Positions 6,874 through 7,048 of a stretch of DNA of 7,048 bases are shown one piece after another (within the stretch, counting starts at the first letter, position 1; each line of letters begins with the position of its first letter). The DNA is taken from assembly GCA_037140475.1 (NCBI GenBank), contig JBAXEJ010000094.1, forward strand, positions 1 to 7,048, in the 5' to 3' direction. Origin of the DNA: PALSA-1006 sp037140475. GTDB lineage: Bacteria > Pseudomonadota > Gammaproteobacteria > Burkholderiales > Gallionellaceae. Below the pieces are notes generated by a model. The model ran no database searches. It was not told where the DNA came from and saw only the letters and a list, made by a program, of their open reading frames with translations. Position numbers and translations under genes: made by a program.

Positions 6874-6974
6874 GTGAATTGATGAAGAACTTTCAGTTTA
6901 CTTGGATGGGCAAATAGGCAAGCGATGAATAAGGCGAGTTTTAGGTCGATACTAAAAGTTATAGCTAGTGGCCA

Positions 6975-7003
6975 AGGATAGGAAATCCAACCCCCCAAGT
7001 CAA
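6975..7003 (-). promoter_or_regulatory. candidate sigma70-type promoter for the 106-residue protein
   Basis: On the minus strand TTGACT (6998-7003) and TATCCT (6975-6980) are separated by exactly 17 bases. The -35 matches five of six consensus bases and the -10 four of six. Transcription would begin near 6968, giving a leader of roughly 110 bases before the ATG at 6860. It lies inside the longer open frame, which supports treating that extension as non-coding. Confidence 0.4.
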
Positions 7004-7048
7004 ATAAAACGCGCGCCGGAAACCTCATGAATCCGATTTTCACCTGAC

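Noticed and set aside
6861..7043. Longer start (7043) for the 106-residue protein
   Set aside because: The extension looks non-coding and contains a candidate promoter, whereas GAGGAA correctly spaced marks the ATG at 6860.
1..7048. CRISPR array, tRNA, rRNA or riboswitch
   Set aside because: No regularly spaced direct repeats, cloverleaf or conserved RNA motif was seen on either strand.

Overview
This looks like chromosomal or accessory DNA of a Gram-negative bacterium, most likely a betaproteobacterium of moderate to low GC. That placement rests on the look of the HU-family protein and of a small winged-helix protein next to it, and is an inference. Every supported gene lies on the minus strand, so the window is described here from high to low coordinates.

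At the right end is an unrecognised 106-residue protein (6540-6860) with a good ribosome binding site and a candidate sigma70-type promoter. Next comes an HU/IHF-family nucleoid protein gene (6132-6416), closed by a clear intrinsic terminator at 6078-6109. Only 13 bases beyond the terminator's T-run a small winged-helix-like regulator starts (5789-6064). A 138-base gap carrying an inverted GGTTAG/CTAACC pair separates it from the main gene.

The main gene (1391-5650, 1419 residues) is the most interesting object here. It encodes an exported multidomain protein: signal peptide, fourteen WD40-type blade signatures (probably two seven-bladed propellers), a linker and a beta-sandwich-like segment, a caspase-like (C14) protease domain with an intact His919/Cys969 dyad, a perfect EF-hand loop inside the end of that domain, a cysteine-rich linker, and a C-terminal formylglycine-generating-enzyme-like (SUMF1/FGE-sulfatase) domain that lacks the enzyme's copper-binding cysteines. 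It reads as a periplasmic sensor-protease. No substrate, pore-former or immunity partner is visible in the window.

Downstream, an AT-rich 188-base gap is followed by the 5' part of a gene for a STAS/SpoIIAA-like protein (about 888-1202). It is cut off by a GC-rich IS91-family insertion sequence whose rolling-circle (HUH) transposase reads out of the left edge (1-847). The abrupt composition change and the loss of the host reading frame place the junction near 885-895. The insertion and the stand-alone protease gene suggest an accessory, recombining stretch of the genome.
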